DNA from: WAOL01 sp964399035
GTDB taxonomy: Archaea; Thermoproteota; Thermoprotei_A; Sulfolobales; NBVN01
NCBI GenBank assembly: GCA_964399035.1
Contig: CAYNPH010000100.1
Location: forward strand, 1-9,219
Reading direction: 5' to 3'
DNA length: 9,219 bases
Below, in pieces: positions 1 to 6,201 of this stretch. A program made the position numbers and the translations under genes. The notes beneath the pieces were generated by a model. The model saw nothing but the letters and a program-made list of their open reading frames with translations, was not told where the DNA came from and searched no databases. The first letter of the stretch is position 1, and every line of letters starts with the position of its first letter.

Positions 1-105
1 CACCCCAAGCCAGAGGAGGCCCTCTCCGACGGCCCGCAAAGCCTGACGCCGGAGGACTTCGCCGCACTAATGAGGGAGTTGAGGGGGTTCGGGTGGGTAA
101 GGTAG
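1..105 (+). CDS. aroF: 3-deoxy-D-arabino-heptulosonate 7-phosphate (DAHP) synthase, C-terminal end (partial)
   Basis: Only the last 34 codons are in the window, read in frame 1 and ending at TAG 103-105. The fragment opens with HPKPEEALSDGPQSL and ends MRELRGFGWVR. This closely resembles the C-terminus of the Pyrococcus/Thermotoga class of DAHP synthases (typically HPEPEKALSD...QSL/QQL, then a final helix ending near GW). In that family the Asp of ALSD is a metal ligand; here it is residue 10 of the fragment. The enzyme condenses phosphoenolpyruvate with erythrose 4-phosphate, the first step of the shikimate pathway, in the cytoplasm. Its place just ahead of aroB fits exactly. Its end overlaps the aroB start by 13 bases. 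The start codon and the operon promoter lie outside the window. The fragment is short, but the match and the context make the call strong. Confidence 0.9.
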   Translation, partial: HPKPEEALSDGPQSLTPEDFAALMRELRGFGWVR

Positions 106-1184
106 TGCTTGAGGCCGAGTTAAGGAGGTCATGGAGAACCAAGGTAATCATCGGGTGCGGGACCCTCGCGGAACTGCCTGAGGTCCTGAACGAGCTGTCC
201 CCACCCAACACGTTAATCGTTGCCGACGCCTCCCTCAAACACACCTGGCTACCTAGGGTAGCGGCCCTAGCGAGGGAGGCTGGGACGCCGGTCAAGGAAA
301 TCACGGTTGGTGAGGGCGAGGGAATCAAGGACGTCGAAACCCTCGTAACCCTATGGAGGGCAATGGTCGACGCCGGACTAACAAGGAAGTCCGTCGTGAT
401 CGCCGTTGGCGGGGGAGCCGTCCTGGACGTGGCTGGGTTCGCGGCAGCGACCTACATGCGTGGCTGCAGGTTAGTGAATATCCCCTCAACCCTCCTAGCC
501 CAGGCCGACGCCGCCGTAGGGGGTAAGACGGGGGTTAACGTCGCGGGTAAGAACACTGTGGGCGCGTTCCACCACGCCGACGCGGTCATCATCGACCCAT
601 CACTCCTGAGCACCTTACCGGATACTGCGTTCAGGGCTGGCTTAGCTGAGGTCGTTAAGCACGCCGTGATTGAGGGTGAGGCGGGGGTGAGGAGGCTTGA
701 GTCCCGCTTAGCGAGCGTGTTAAGGAGGGAGCCCCGCGCCCTCGAGGACGTTATTGCGGGGAGCGTTGCCCTGAAGCTGAGGGTGGTTGAGCGTGACTAC
801 GTGGAGTCCGGTGTTAGGGCGGTGCTGAACTTCGGTCACACGGTGGGGCACGCCCTAGAGAGGGTCACTAACTACGGGTTAAGTCACGGGCAGGCAGTGT
901 CGATAGGGTTGAGGGTGGAGTCCCTCATGGCTACTGACCTACTCGGCTTCCCGGAGGCCGAGGTCTCAAGGATCACGTCACTCCTGAGGAGGGCGGGGCT
1001 ACCAGTGCGTGTGCCGGGAGTGAGTGCTGAGGAGGTAGTGAGTGGCGCGCGCCTAGACAAGAAGTTCGTAGATGGTAAGCCGCGCCTACCCCTACCCCGC
1101 AGGTTAGGGGACTTCGAGATCGTGACCCTTGATTGGGAGGGGTTCGGGGAATGCTTGAGGAATGCCTTAAGAAGGTGTGCCTAG
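93..1184 (+). CDS. aroB: 3-dehydroquinate synthase (classical NAD-dependent AroB type)
   Basis: The product converts DAHP to 3-dehydroquinate, step 2 of the shikimate pathway, using NAD and a divalent metal. The 363 residues match the usual AroB length. Visible motifs are the nucleotide-binding GGG at 106-108 followed by D112, the active-site stretch PSTLLAQADAAVGGKTGVN at 131-149, and AEVVKHA near 185-191. The three expected metal ligands are present: E186, H249 in FGHTVGHALE, and H265 in SHGQAVSIG. The 16-residue spacing between the two His matches characterised fungal AroB. The GTG at 93 is chosen because GAGGGGG at 81-87 sits 5 bases upstream; a second GTG at 105 would remove only four residues. 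The gene overlaps the DAHP synthase end by 13 bases and aroD by 34. This is the classical enzyme, not the DHQ synthase II (MJ1249 type) found in many euryarchaea. Confidence 0.96.
   Translation: MGKVVLEAELRRSWRTKVIIGCGTLAELPEVLNELSPPNTLIVADASLKHTWLPRVAALAREAGTPVKEITVGEGEGIKDVETLVTLWRAMVDAGLTRKSVVIAVGGGAVLDVAGFAAATYMRGCRLVNIPSTLLAQADAAVGGKTGVNVAGKNTVGAFHHADAVIIDPSLLSTLPDTAFRAGLAEVVKHAVIEGEAGVRRLESRLASVLRREPRALEDVIAGSVALKLRVVERDYVESGVRAVLNFGHTVGHALERVTNYGLSHGQAVSIGLRVESLMATDLLGFPEAEVSRITSLLRRAGLPVRVPGVSAEEVVSGARLDKKFVDGKPRLPLPRRLGDFEIVTLDWEGFGECLRNALRRCA
1135..1142 (+). promoter_or_regulatory. Ribosome binding site for aroD (inside aroB)
   Basis: GGGAGGGG lies 8 bases before the ATG at 1151, entirely inside the aroB coding sequence. 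It decides the start: the upstream in-frame TTG at 1133 begins before this site and would add six residues with no family counterpart. Confidence 0.6.
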
Positions 1185-1870
1185 TAGCCACGGGCAAGAC
1201 CGTCGGGGCGCTTAGGGAGGCCGCGTTAAGCGCCCCCACTAAGTGGGTGGAGTTAAGGCTAGACACCCTCGCCAACCCAGCAACCCCCACCGTTAAGGAA
1301 GGCGTTAAGTCACTGGTGAGGGAGCTCAGGGTTGCGGGTAAGGAGGTGATCCTCACATTAAGGGACGTTAGCGAGGGAGGGCACTTCAGCGGCGACGTAC
1401 GTGAGAAGGTAGCGCTCCTAACGGAGCTGGCGTCCGCGTCACCCACACTCGTGGACGTGGAGCTTAAGTCCCCCGCCTACCCGGAGGTCGTTGAGGCCCT
1501 GAAGCGCTCCGGTGTGGGCGTGCTTGCCTCAACCCACCACCTAAGTAAGCCCTTAAGCAGGGACGCCTTAACCAGGTTGGCTAGGTACGCGCTCGCCTCA
1601 GGCGCCAGCATGTTTAAGGCGGTCTTCCCTGCTGAGGGGCTCAACGACAACTTAATCGCTCTTGAGGCATGCGCGGCGTGGGGAGGTAAGGTAGTGTCCT
1701 TCTGCCTAGGTAAGGTAGGGAGGGTCTCAAGGCTTCTAGCGCCGTTCTTCGGCGCGCCATTCACGTACGCCTTCCCGGACGGCGGGACACCCGTGGCTGA
1801 GGGCCAGTTAAGCGTTGGTGAGATCCTGAAGCTCTGGGACGCGCTGGGGGTGGTTAAGGGGTGCGGGTAG
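1151..1870 (+). CDS. aroD: 3-dehydroquinate dehydratase, type I
   Basis: This enzyme dehydrates 3-dehydroquinate to 3-dehydroshikimate through a lysine Schiff base (type I, TIM-barrel class). From the ATG at 1151 the protein has 239 residues, normal for the family. Family signatures are visible: ELRLD at 34-38, R71 in TLRD, the His pair STHH at 127-130 (general acid/base), the Schiff-base lysine K156 in MFKAVFP, SR at 193-194, and the C-terminal substrate loop ending in EGQ with Q219. The stretch CLGKVGRVSRLLAPFFG takes the place of the usual MGxxGxxSR segment. The ATG is preferred over the in-frame TTG at 1133 because the G-rich ribosome binding site lies between them. The gene begins inside aroB (34-base overlap) and its last 10 bases overlap aroE, consistent with coupled translation. 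Confidence 0.95.
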   Translation: MLEECLKKVCLVATGKTVGALREAALSAPTKWVELRLDTLANPATPTVKEGVKSLVRELRVAGKEVILTLRDVSEGGHFSGDVREKVALLTELASASPTLVDVELKSPAYPEVVEALKRSGVGVLASTHHLSKPLSRDALTRLARYALASGASMFKAVFPAEGLNDNLIALEACAAWGGKVVSFCLGKVGRVSRLLAPFFGAPFTYAFPDGGTPVAEGQLSVGEILKLWDALGVVKGCG

Positions 1871-2721
1871 CTAAGCTATACTTAATTGGTCACCCAGTCA
1901 AGCACAGCGTGAGCCCGCAAATCTACGCTAGGGCTTTCAAGGAGTTGAGGGTTAAGGCGACCTACGACCTAATCGATGTTGATGAGCAAGGCTTACCCGC
2001 AGTCATCGCTGAGCTGAGGGGGAGTGAGGACTGCTTAGGCTTCAACGTAACGATACCCCATAAGGTGAGGGTTAAGCACCTACTCGACAGCGTTGAGGGC
2101 CCGGCACGGGTGATAGGGGCGGTCAACACCGTCGTGAGGTCGGGTGAGGGACTCACAGGAATCAACACCGATTGGGTAGGGTTCAGGGAAGCACTCAAGC
2201 GTGTTGCCGGCACCGCGACCTACGGCAGGGCACTCATAATCGGTGCGGGCGGCGCAGGCAGGGCCGCAGCCTACGGGTTACTGGGCATGGCGGACGAGCT
2301 AATCATAGTAAGTAAGGGAGGGGTCACGGCACGCTCCCTAGCTAAGGACGCCGTGGCGTGGGGCTTCAGGAAGGCCGTCGGGCTTAAGGCGAGCCCTAAG
2401 ACCTGCGTGTGGGCAGCCCTCAGATCCGACCTAATAGTTAACGCCTCCCCAGTAGGGATGGTCGGGCATGAAGGCACCCCCGTGCCTAAGGAGGGGCTTA
2501 GAAGAGGCGCGGTAGTGCTCGACATGGTGTACAACCCCCTCGAGACAGAGTTGCTCAGGAACGCTAGGGAGGTCGGGTGCGTCACCGTTGACGGCCTATG
2601 GATGCTCGCCTACCAAGCCAACGAGAACTTAAGGAAGTGGTTCGGCGCCGAAGTAAGCGTTGATGCCCTCAGGGAAGAGGGGTTAAGGGCCTTGAGGGCC
2701 GGGGTAACCGAAGCGAGGTGA
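1861..2721 (+). CDS. aroE: Shikimate 5-dehydrogenase
   Basis: The product reduces 3-dehydroshikimate to shikimate, normally with NADPH. At 286 residues it has the usual AroE size. The substrate domain shows HSVSP at 15-19, FNVTIPHK with catalytic K68, N89 in GAVNT, and INTDW with catalytic D104. The Rossmann domain carries GAGGAG at 128-133, NASPVGM at 194-200 and DMVYNP at 221-226. The C-terminal GLWMLAYQA at 245-253 supplies the conserved Gln, Q252. The loop after the second Rossmann strand, normally NRT/S with an Arg that holds the NADP 2'-phosphate, reads SKGG (K152) here, so cofactor preference is less certain than the overall assignment. The GTG start at 1861 lies 10 bases inside aroD, behind GGGGGTGG at 1846-1853. 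The stop TGA is almost contiguous with the shikimate kinase start. Confidence 0.95.
   Translation: MRVAKLYLIGHPVKHSVSPQIYARAFKELRVKATYDLIDVDEQGLPAVIAELRGSEDCLGFNVTIPHKVRVKHLLDSVEGPARVIGAVNTVVRSGEGLTGINTDWVGFREALKRVAGTATYGRALIIGAGGAGRAAAYGLLGMADELIIVSKGGVTARSLAKDAVAWGFRKAVGLKASPKTCVWAALRSDLIVNASPVGMVGHEGTPVPKEGLRRGAVVLDMVYNPLETELLRNAREVGCVTVDGLWMLAYQANENLRKWFGAEVSVDALREEGLRALRAGVTEAR
2715..2721 (+). promoter_or_regulatory. Ribosome binding site deciding the shikimate kinase start
   Basis: GAGGTGA, a 7-base match to the complement of the archaeal 16S rRNA 3' end, overlaps the aroE stop TGA. It ends 6 bases before the GTG at 2728 but directly touches the GTG at 2722. It therefore favours 2728 as the aroK start. 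Confidence 0.55.
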
Positions 2722-2727
2722 GTGACG

Positions 2728-3603
2728 GTGACGCGTTCCGGCGTCGGCGAGTGCCATGGAGGGGTGAGCGTGCTGAACGCCATCCCAACGGGCATTGGAG
2801 GGGCTTTAGGCGTGGGGTTAAGGATTAAGGCACGCGTCACCTTAACGGATAACCGTTACGTGTTGCGGGGCTCATCAGTGGTTAGGGGTTCGCCAGAGCC
2901 CTTAAGCACTAACGTGCTCGAGGCGGTCCTCTCAGTCGTTAACGAGGTCACAGGGTACTCCGGGGGTCTAGTGGCGGAGGTTGAGTCCGAGATCCCCGTC
3001 GCCGTGGGTTTGAAGAGCAGTAGCGCTTTAGTGAACTCCCTCATCATGGCGTGCCTTAACGCGTTGAGGGTCGAGGTACGGAGCGTCGAGTGGCTTGCCG
3101 CGCTAGGCGTTAAGGCATCCCGCCGCGCGAGCCTCACGGTGACTGGCGCCTTCGACGACTCACTAGCCACCCTGGGATCCGGGGTGTACGTAACGGATAA
3201 TCACGCATTAAGGGTCATCAAGCACGTGGCGCTGGCGGATGGCGGCCTGCACGCCGTGCTCCTCATCCCCCCGACACGTAACCCCATACAGTCAGTGAAC
3301 CCTGGTAGGTTCAGGGAGTTGAAGCCCTACTACGAAGTAGCCGTTAAGGAAGCCCTTAAGGGGGAGTGGGTGGCGGCGGCAAACATTAACGGGTTGCTAA
3401 CAGCCATCGCGACCGGTGTGAACCCGAAGCTACTGGCGTGGACGCTGAGCCTAAGGGGAGTCATCGCGGCGGGGGTAAGCGGTAAGGGACCCGCGCTCTA
3501 CGCGTTAACCCGCGACCCCGAGGCTGTGGCTGAGGCGTGGATCGACGCTGGCTTAGGGGGTGAGGTCATCGTCACTAAGGTTCTGGGAGGTGGCGGTGAT
3601 TGA
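2728..3603 (+). CDS. aroK: Shikimate kinase, archaeal GHMP-kinase type
   Basis: The enzyme phosphorylates shikimate at the 3-OH with ATP. It belongs to the GHMP (galacto-/homoserine/mevalonate/phosphomevalonate) superfamily, not the bacterial P-loop AroK family; this replacement is known for archaea. From the GTG at 2728 it has 291 residues. The N-terminal archaeal signature SVLNAIPTGIGGALG is at 14-28. The GHMP ATP-binding motif PVAVGLKSSSA is at 90-100, TGAFDD with its Asp pair at 139-144, and the C-terminal glycine motif GVSGKGPA at 249-256. A GTG two codons earlier (2722), immediately after the aroE TGA, is possible but poorly spaced from the ribosome binding site. Homoserine or mevalonate-pathway kinases share the fold, but the signatures and the position between aroE and aroA make shikimate kinase the clear call. 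It shares TTGA with aroA. Confidence 0.93.
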   Translation: MTRSGVGECHGGVSVLNAIPTGIGGALGVGLRIKARVTLTDNRYVLRGSSVVRGSPEPLSTNVLEAVLSVVNEVTGYSGGLVAEVESEIPVAVGLKSSSALVNSLIMACLNALRVEVRSVEWLAALGVKASRRASLTVTGAFDDSLATLGSGVYVTDNHALRVIKHVALADGGLHAVLLIPPTRNPIQSVNPGRFRELKPYYEVAVKEALKGEWVAAANINGLLTAIATGVNPKLLAWTLSLRGVIAAGVSGKGPALYALTRDPEAVAEAWIDAGLGGEVIVTKVLGGGGD

Positions 3604-4883
3604 GGGTAGTCGTGCACCCGGTTAAGGGATCCTTGAGTGGGGTCGTGATGGCGCCGCCGTCGAAGAGCTACACGCACCGAGCACTATTCGCCGCGCTACT
3701 AGCTAGTGGCGAGTCCCGGGTAGTGAATCCCTTACTCTCGGGGGACACGGCCGCCACGGTGGAGGCGGTGAGGCGCTTTGGCGGCTCAGTGGACGTCAGG
3801 TTAACCCGTGCGGGGATGGAGGTAAGGGTTGCCGGGGTTGGCGGTGTGCCGCGTAGTCCGCCCTGCGTGTACTGTAGGGGCTCGGGAACCACGTTGAGGA
3901 TAGCCACGGCCGTAGCCTCACTCTCTAAGGGCCCAACGCTCCTCTACGGTAATGAGAGCCTCAATAAGAGGCCAGTGGCGCCACTCCTTAACGCGTTGGA
4001 GTCCCTCGGCGCGCGCACACTATCACGCAACGGTAAGCCCCCGGTGGCGGTGGCCGGGCCCATCAAGGGCGGTGAGGTGGTTGTTGATGCTTCCATGAGC
4101 TCGCAATTCGTCACGGCCCTCCTAATAGTGGCCCCCACCATAGGCTTGAGAATCACCGTAGCAGGGAAGCTCAAGTCCGCCCCCTACGTCGACGTGACGC
4201 TTAAGGTGCTTGAGGCGTTCGGCGCGAGCTACTCACGCGGCGGTAAGGGGAAGGTATTCGAGGTTGATGGCGGGGGCTACACGCCGACACGCTACGAGGT
4301 TCCAGGCGACTACTCATCCGCCGCCTTCATAATGGCTGCCGCGGCACTAGCTGGTGAGGTAACGGTCAAAGGGTTAAGCCTGAACGACCCTCAAGGCGAT
4401 AGGGCTGTGCTAGGCTTCCTTCAGGCCATGGGCGCTGAGGTGATGGTTAACGGCGATGCTGTGAGGGTCGCGTCCACCGGCGTGCTTAAGGGAGTGGCGG
4501 TGGACTGCAGCAACACCCCTGACCTAGTCCCCGTGTTAGCTGCCCTCGCCCCACACGCTAAGGGCGTGACTAGGGTCGTGGGTGCGGAGCACCTAGCGTT
4601 TAAGGAGACGAACAGGTTGGCGACGCTAACACGCAACCTCAGGGTGCTAGGGGTTGAGGCGGTGCCGACTGAGGACGGTATCGTGGTTAGGGGAGGGCGC
4701 GTGCGTGGAGGGGTAGTGAATTCATTTGGCGACCACAGGGTGGCGATGGCGATGGCGGTAACCGCGCTGAGGGCTGAGGGCCCCGTAGTGATTGATGGTG
4801 CTGAATGCGTGTCCGACTCCTACCCGAGCTTCTTCGACGACCTGAGGTCGTTAGGGGTTAGGGTCGAGGTGATTAAGGAGTGA
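3600..4883 (+). CDS. aroA: 3-phosphoshikimate 1-carboxyvinyltransferase (EPSP synthase)
   Basis: This enzyme transfers the enolpyruvyl group of PEP to shikimate 3-phosphate. The 427 residues are typical. Motifs in order: PPSKSYTHRAL at 19-29 (K22, R27), CRGSGTTLR at 92-100 (the PEP-side loop, normally NAGTA/NSGTT plus R), NKRP with R124, SSQF at 167-170, DYSSAAFIMAAAAL at 237-250, TPDLVPVLA with catalytic D308, FKETNR with K335, E336 and R339, and GDHRVAMA with R380. All the main catalytic and phosphate-binding residues appear present. The start is TTG at 3600, forming a 4-base TTGA overlap with the aroK stop, with GGGAGGTGG at 3585-3593 about 6 bases upstream. No other start keeps the conserved N-terminus as well. 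The 3' end overlaps aroC by GTGA. Confidence 0.96.
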   Translation: MRVVVHPVKGSLSGVVMAPPSKSYTHRALFAALLASGESRVVNPLLSGDTAATVEAVRRFGGSVDVRLTRAGMEVRVAGVGGVPRSPPCVYCRGSGTTLRIATAVASLSKGPTLLYGNESLNKRPVAPLLNALESLGARTLSRNGKPPVAVAGPIKGGEVVVDASMSSQFVTALLIVAPTIGLRITVAGKLKSAPYVDVTLKVLEAFGASYSRGGKGKVFEVDGGGYTPTRYEVPGDYSSAAFIMAAAALAGEVTVKGLSLNDPQGDRAVLGFLQAMGAEVMVNGDAVRVASTGVLKGVAVDCSNTPDLVPVLAALAPHAKGVTRVVGAEHLAFKETNRLATLTRNLRVLGVEAVPTEDGIVVRGGRVRGGVVNSFGDHRVAMAMAVTALRAEGPVVIDGAECVSDSYPSFFDDLRSLGVRVEVIKE

Positions 4884-5977
4884 TCGGGAAGGCATTCAAG
4901 GTCTCGATCTTCGGCGAGAGCCACGGCACGTGCGTAGGTACCCTCATAGAGGGCTGCCCTCCCGGCTTAAGGGTGGACGAGAACTTACTGCGCACCGAGT
5001 TAAGGAGAAGGAAGCCCGGATCCTCCCTCACCTCACCGAGGCGTGAGGAGGACGAACCCGTGGTCATGGCCGGAGTGTTCAGGGGGAGGAGTACGGGGGC
5101 ACCCATACTCATAATAATATATAATAGGGATAGGGATTCCTCCTTCTACGAAGCAATCAAGGACACGCCCAGGCCCGGCCACGCTGACTACGTTGCGCGC
5201 GTGAAGTACTGGGGCATGAACGACTACAGGGGCGGCGGGATCTTCTCGGGGAGGTTAACCGCAGCCTTAGTGGCTGCCGGCGCCGTCGCTAAGGAACTGC
5301 TGAGGAAGCACGGAATCCGCGTTTACTCATACGTCGTTAGGATTGGTGATGTGGAGGCTTCCGTGGAGCCTAGGGACTCCCCCGAGTTCAGGGAAGCGAT
5401 CGACGCCAGCCCAGTCAAGTGCCCTGACATCAAGGCATCTAAGCGCATGGAGGACTTAGTGAGGCGCGTTGCTGAGGAGGGGGACAGTGTGGGCGGGGTT
5501 GTCGAGACCGTGGCCTTCAACGTCCCGGTAGGGCTTGGGGCGCCGCCAGCGGACACTCTGGATGGGGACATAGCGAAGGCCGTCTTCGTGGTGCCGGGCG
5601 TTAAGGGCGTGGAGTTCGGGGCGGGGTTCAGGATCGCTGGGATGAGGGGTAGTGAGGCTAATGATCCCCTAGTCCTCCGGGGAGGTGCTGTGGTCACGGA
5701 GACCAATAACTCGGGCGGGGTTAACGGCGGGATAAGCAACGGCGCCCCCGTAGTCTTCAGGGTCGCCTTCAGGCCCACCCCAACGGTTAGGAAGCCTCAG
5801 AGAACAGTTAACCTAGCCACGCGCGAGCCCGCCGTCATTAAGGGTTGGGGGAGGCACGACCCATGCATAGCTATTAGGGCAGCCCCGGCGGTCGAGGCGG
5901 TCACAGCCGTGGTGCTGGCCGACCACTTACTCAGGTGGTACTCATGGGAGGGGATGCGCTCGAAGATCTTAGGCTGA
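4880..5977 (+). CDS. aroC: Chorismate synthase
   Basis: The product converts EPSP to chorismate, the last common step of the pathway, using reduced FMN that is not net consumed. At 365 residues it has the usual length. The sequence shows FGESHG at 11-16 (H15), GCPPGL at 25-30, RRRKPGSSLTSPR at 42-54, RPGHADY at 98-104 (H101), RGGGIFSGRLTAA at 117-129, NSGGVNGGISNGAP at 277-290, and GRHDPCIAIRA at 324-334 with D327. These are the family signatures at normal spacing. The GTG start at 4880 shares GTGA with the aroA stop, and GAGGTGA at 4866-4872 lies 7 bases upstream. The last 34 bases of the gene are also the start of the chorismate mutase gene. No flavin reductase gene is nearby, so the flavin must be reduced by another enzyme. 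A short AT-rich patch lies near 5109-5127. Confidence 0.97.
   Translation: MIGKAFKVSIFGESHGTCVGTLIEGCPPGLRVDENLLRTELRRRKPGSSLTSPRREEDEPVVMAGVFRGRSTGAPILIIIYNRDRDSSFYEAIKDTPRPGHADYVARVKYWGMNDYRGGGIFSGRLTAALVAAGAVAKELLRKHGIRVYSYVVRIGDVEASVEPRDSPEFREAIDASPVKCPDIKASKRMEDLVRRVAEEGDSVGGVVETVAFNVPVGLGAPPADTLDGDIAKAVFVVPGVKGVEFGAGFRIAGMRGSEANDPLVLRGGAVVTETNNSGGVNGGISNGAPVVFRVAFRPTPTVRKPQRTVNLATREPAVIKGWGRHDPCIAIRAAPAVEAVTAVVLADHLLRWYSWEGMRSKILG
5933..5938 (+). promoter_or_regulatory. Ribosome binding site deciding the chorismate mutase start
   Basis: AGGTGG inside the 3' end of aroC ends 5 bases before the ATG at 5944. The upstream in-frame GTG at 5935 lies within this site and has no G-rich sequence of its own, so ATG 5944 is preferred. 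Confidence 0.5.
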
Positions 5978-6201
5978 GGATCGACGAGGTCGACGGGAGG
6001 ATAATTGAGCTCCTAAGGGAGAGGCTGAGGCTATGCACCCTAATCGGTGAGGTGAAGTTAAGGGAGGGCTTACCGGTGAGGGACGCGGCGAGGGAAGCCG
6101 AGGTGCTTGCTAGGGCGGGGGAATTCGCCGAGGTGTTCAAGGCGATAATCAAGCTATGCAGGGAGGCTCAGGAAGGGTTAAGGAGTTGCGGGGGTGACTG
6201 A
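5944..6201 (+). CDS. aroQ: Chorismate mutase, stand-alone AroQ type
   Basis: The enzyme rearranges chorismate to prephenate, committing it to phenylalanine and tyrosine. From the ATG at 5944 it is only 85 residues. The AroQ helical pattern and active-site set are visible when compared with the E. coli mutase domain: R10 (LRLRID), R27 (RERLRL), K38 (GEVK), D47 and E51 (VRDAAREAEVL) and Q76. Every canonical residue therefore has a counterpart. The segment between E51 and Q76 is about ten residues shorter than in E. coli (E52 to Q88), which implies a trimmed H2-H3 region. It is not fused to prephenate dehydratase or dehydrogenase. The gene starts 34 bases inside aroC and ends with a 4-base CTGA overlap with the aminotransferase. 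An in-frame GTG at 5935 could add three residues. Confidence 0.9.
   Translation: MGGDALEDLRLRIDEVDGRIIELLRERLRLCTLIGEVKLREGLPVRDAAREAEVLARAGEFAEVFKAIIKLCREAQEGLRSCGGD
6178..6185 (+). promoter_or_regulatory. Candidate ribosome binding site for the aminotransferase
   Basis: TTAAGGAG, a strong Shine-Dalgarno-like match inside the chorismate mutase 3' end, ends 12 bases before the CTG at 6198. This spacing is somewhat long. A second G-rich stretch, GGGGGTGA at 6190-6197, directly abuts the CTG and is too close to serve it. Such sequences also occur inside genes in this window, so this is modest evidence. Confidence 0.35.

Noticed and set aside
120..133. Perfect Shine-Dalgarno-like TTAAGGAGGT followed by ATG inside aroB
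   Set aside because: The ATG is only 1 base away and opens a frame of about 16 codons in the wrong frame. Similar G-rich strings occur throughout the coding sequence.
1133..1150. TTG at 1133 as aroD start
   Set aside because: It precedes the G-rich ribosome binding site, adds residues with no family counterpart, and ATG 1151 is well spaced.
973..1446. Long reverse-strand open frame opposite aroB/aroD
   Set aside because: It lies fully antisense to two well-supported genes, its product is Ser/Thr/Pro-rich low-complexity sequence with no motif, and such shadows are expected in GC-rich DNA.
2722..2727. GTG at 2722 as shikimate kinase start
   Set aside because: It directly touches GAGGTGA 2715-2721, whereas GTG 2728 is correctly spaced. 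The difference is only two residues, so it remains possible.
5323..5778. Reverse-strand open frame opposite aroC
   Set aside because: It is a shadow of conserved chorismate synthase coding sequence and has no recognisable domain.
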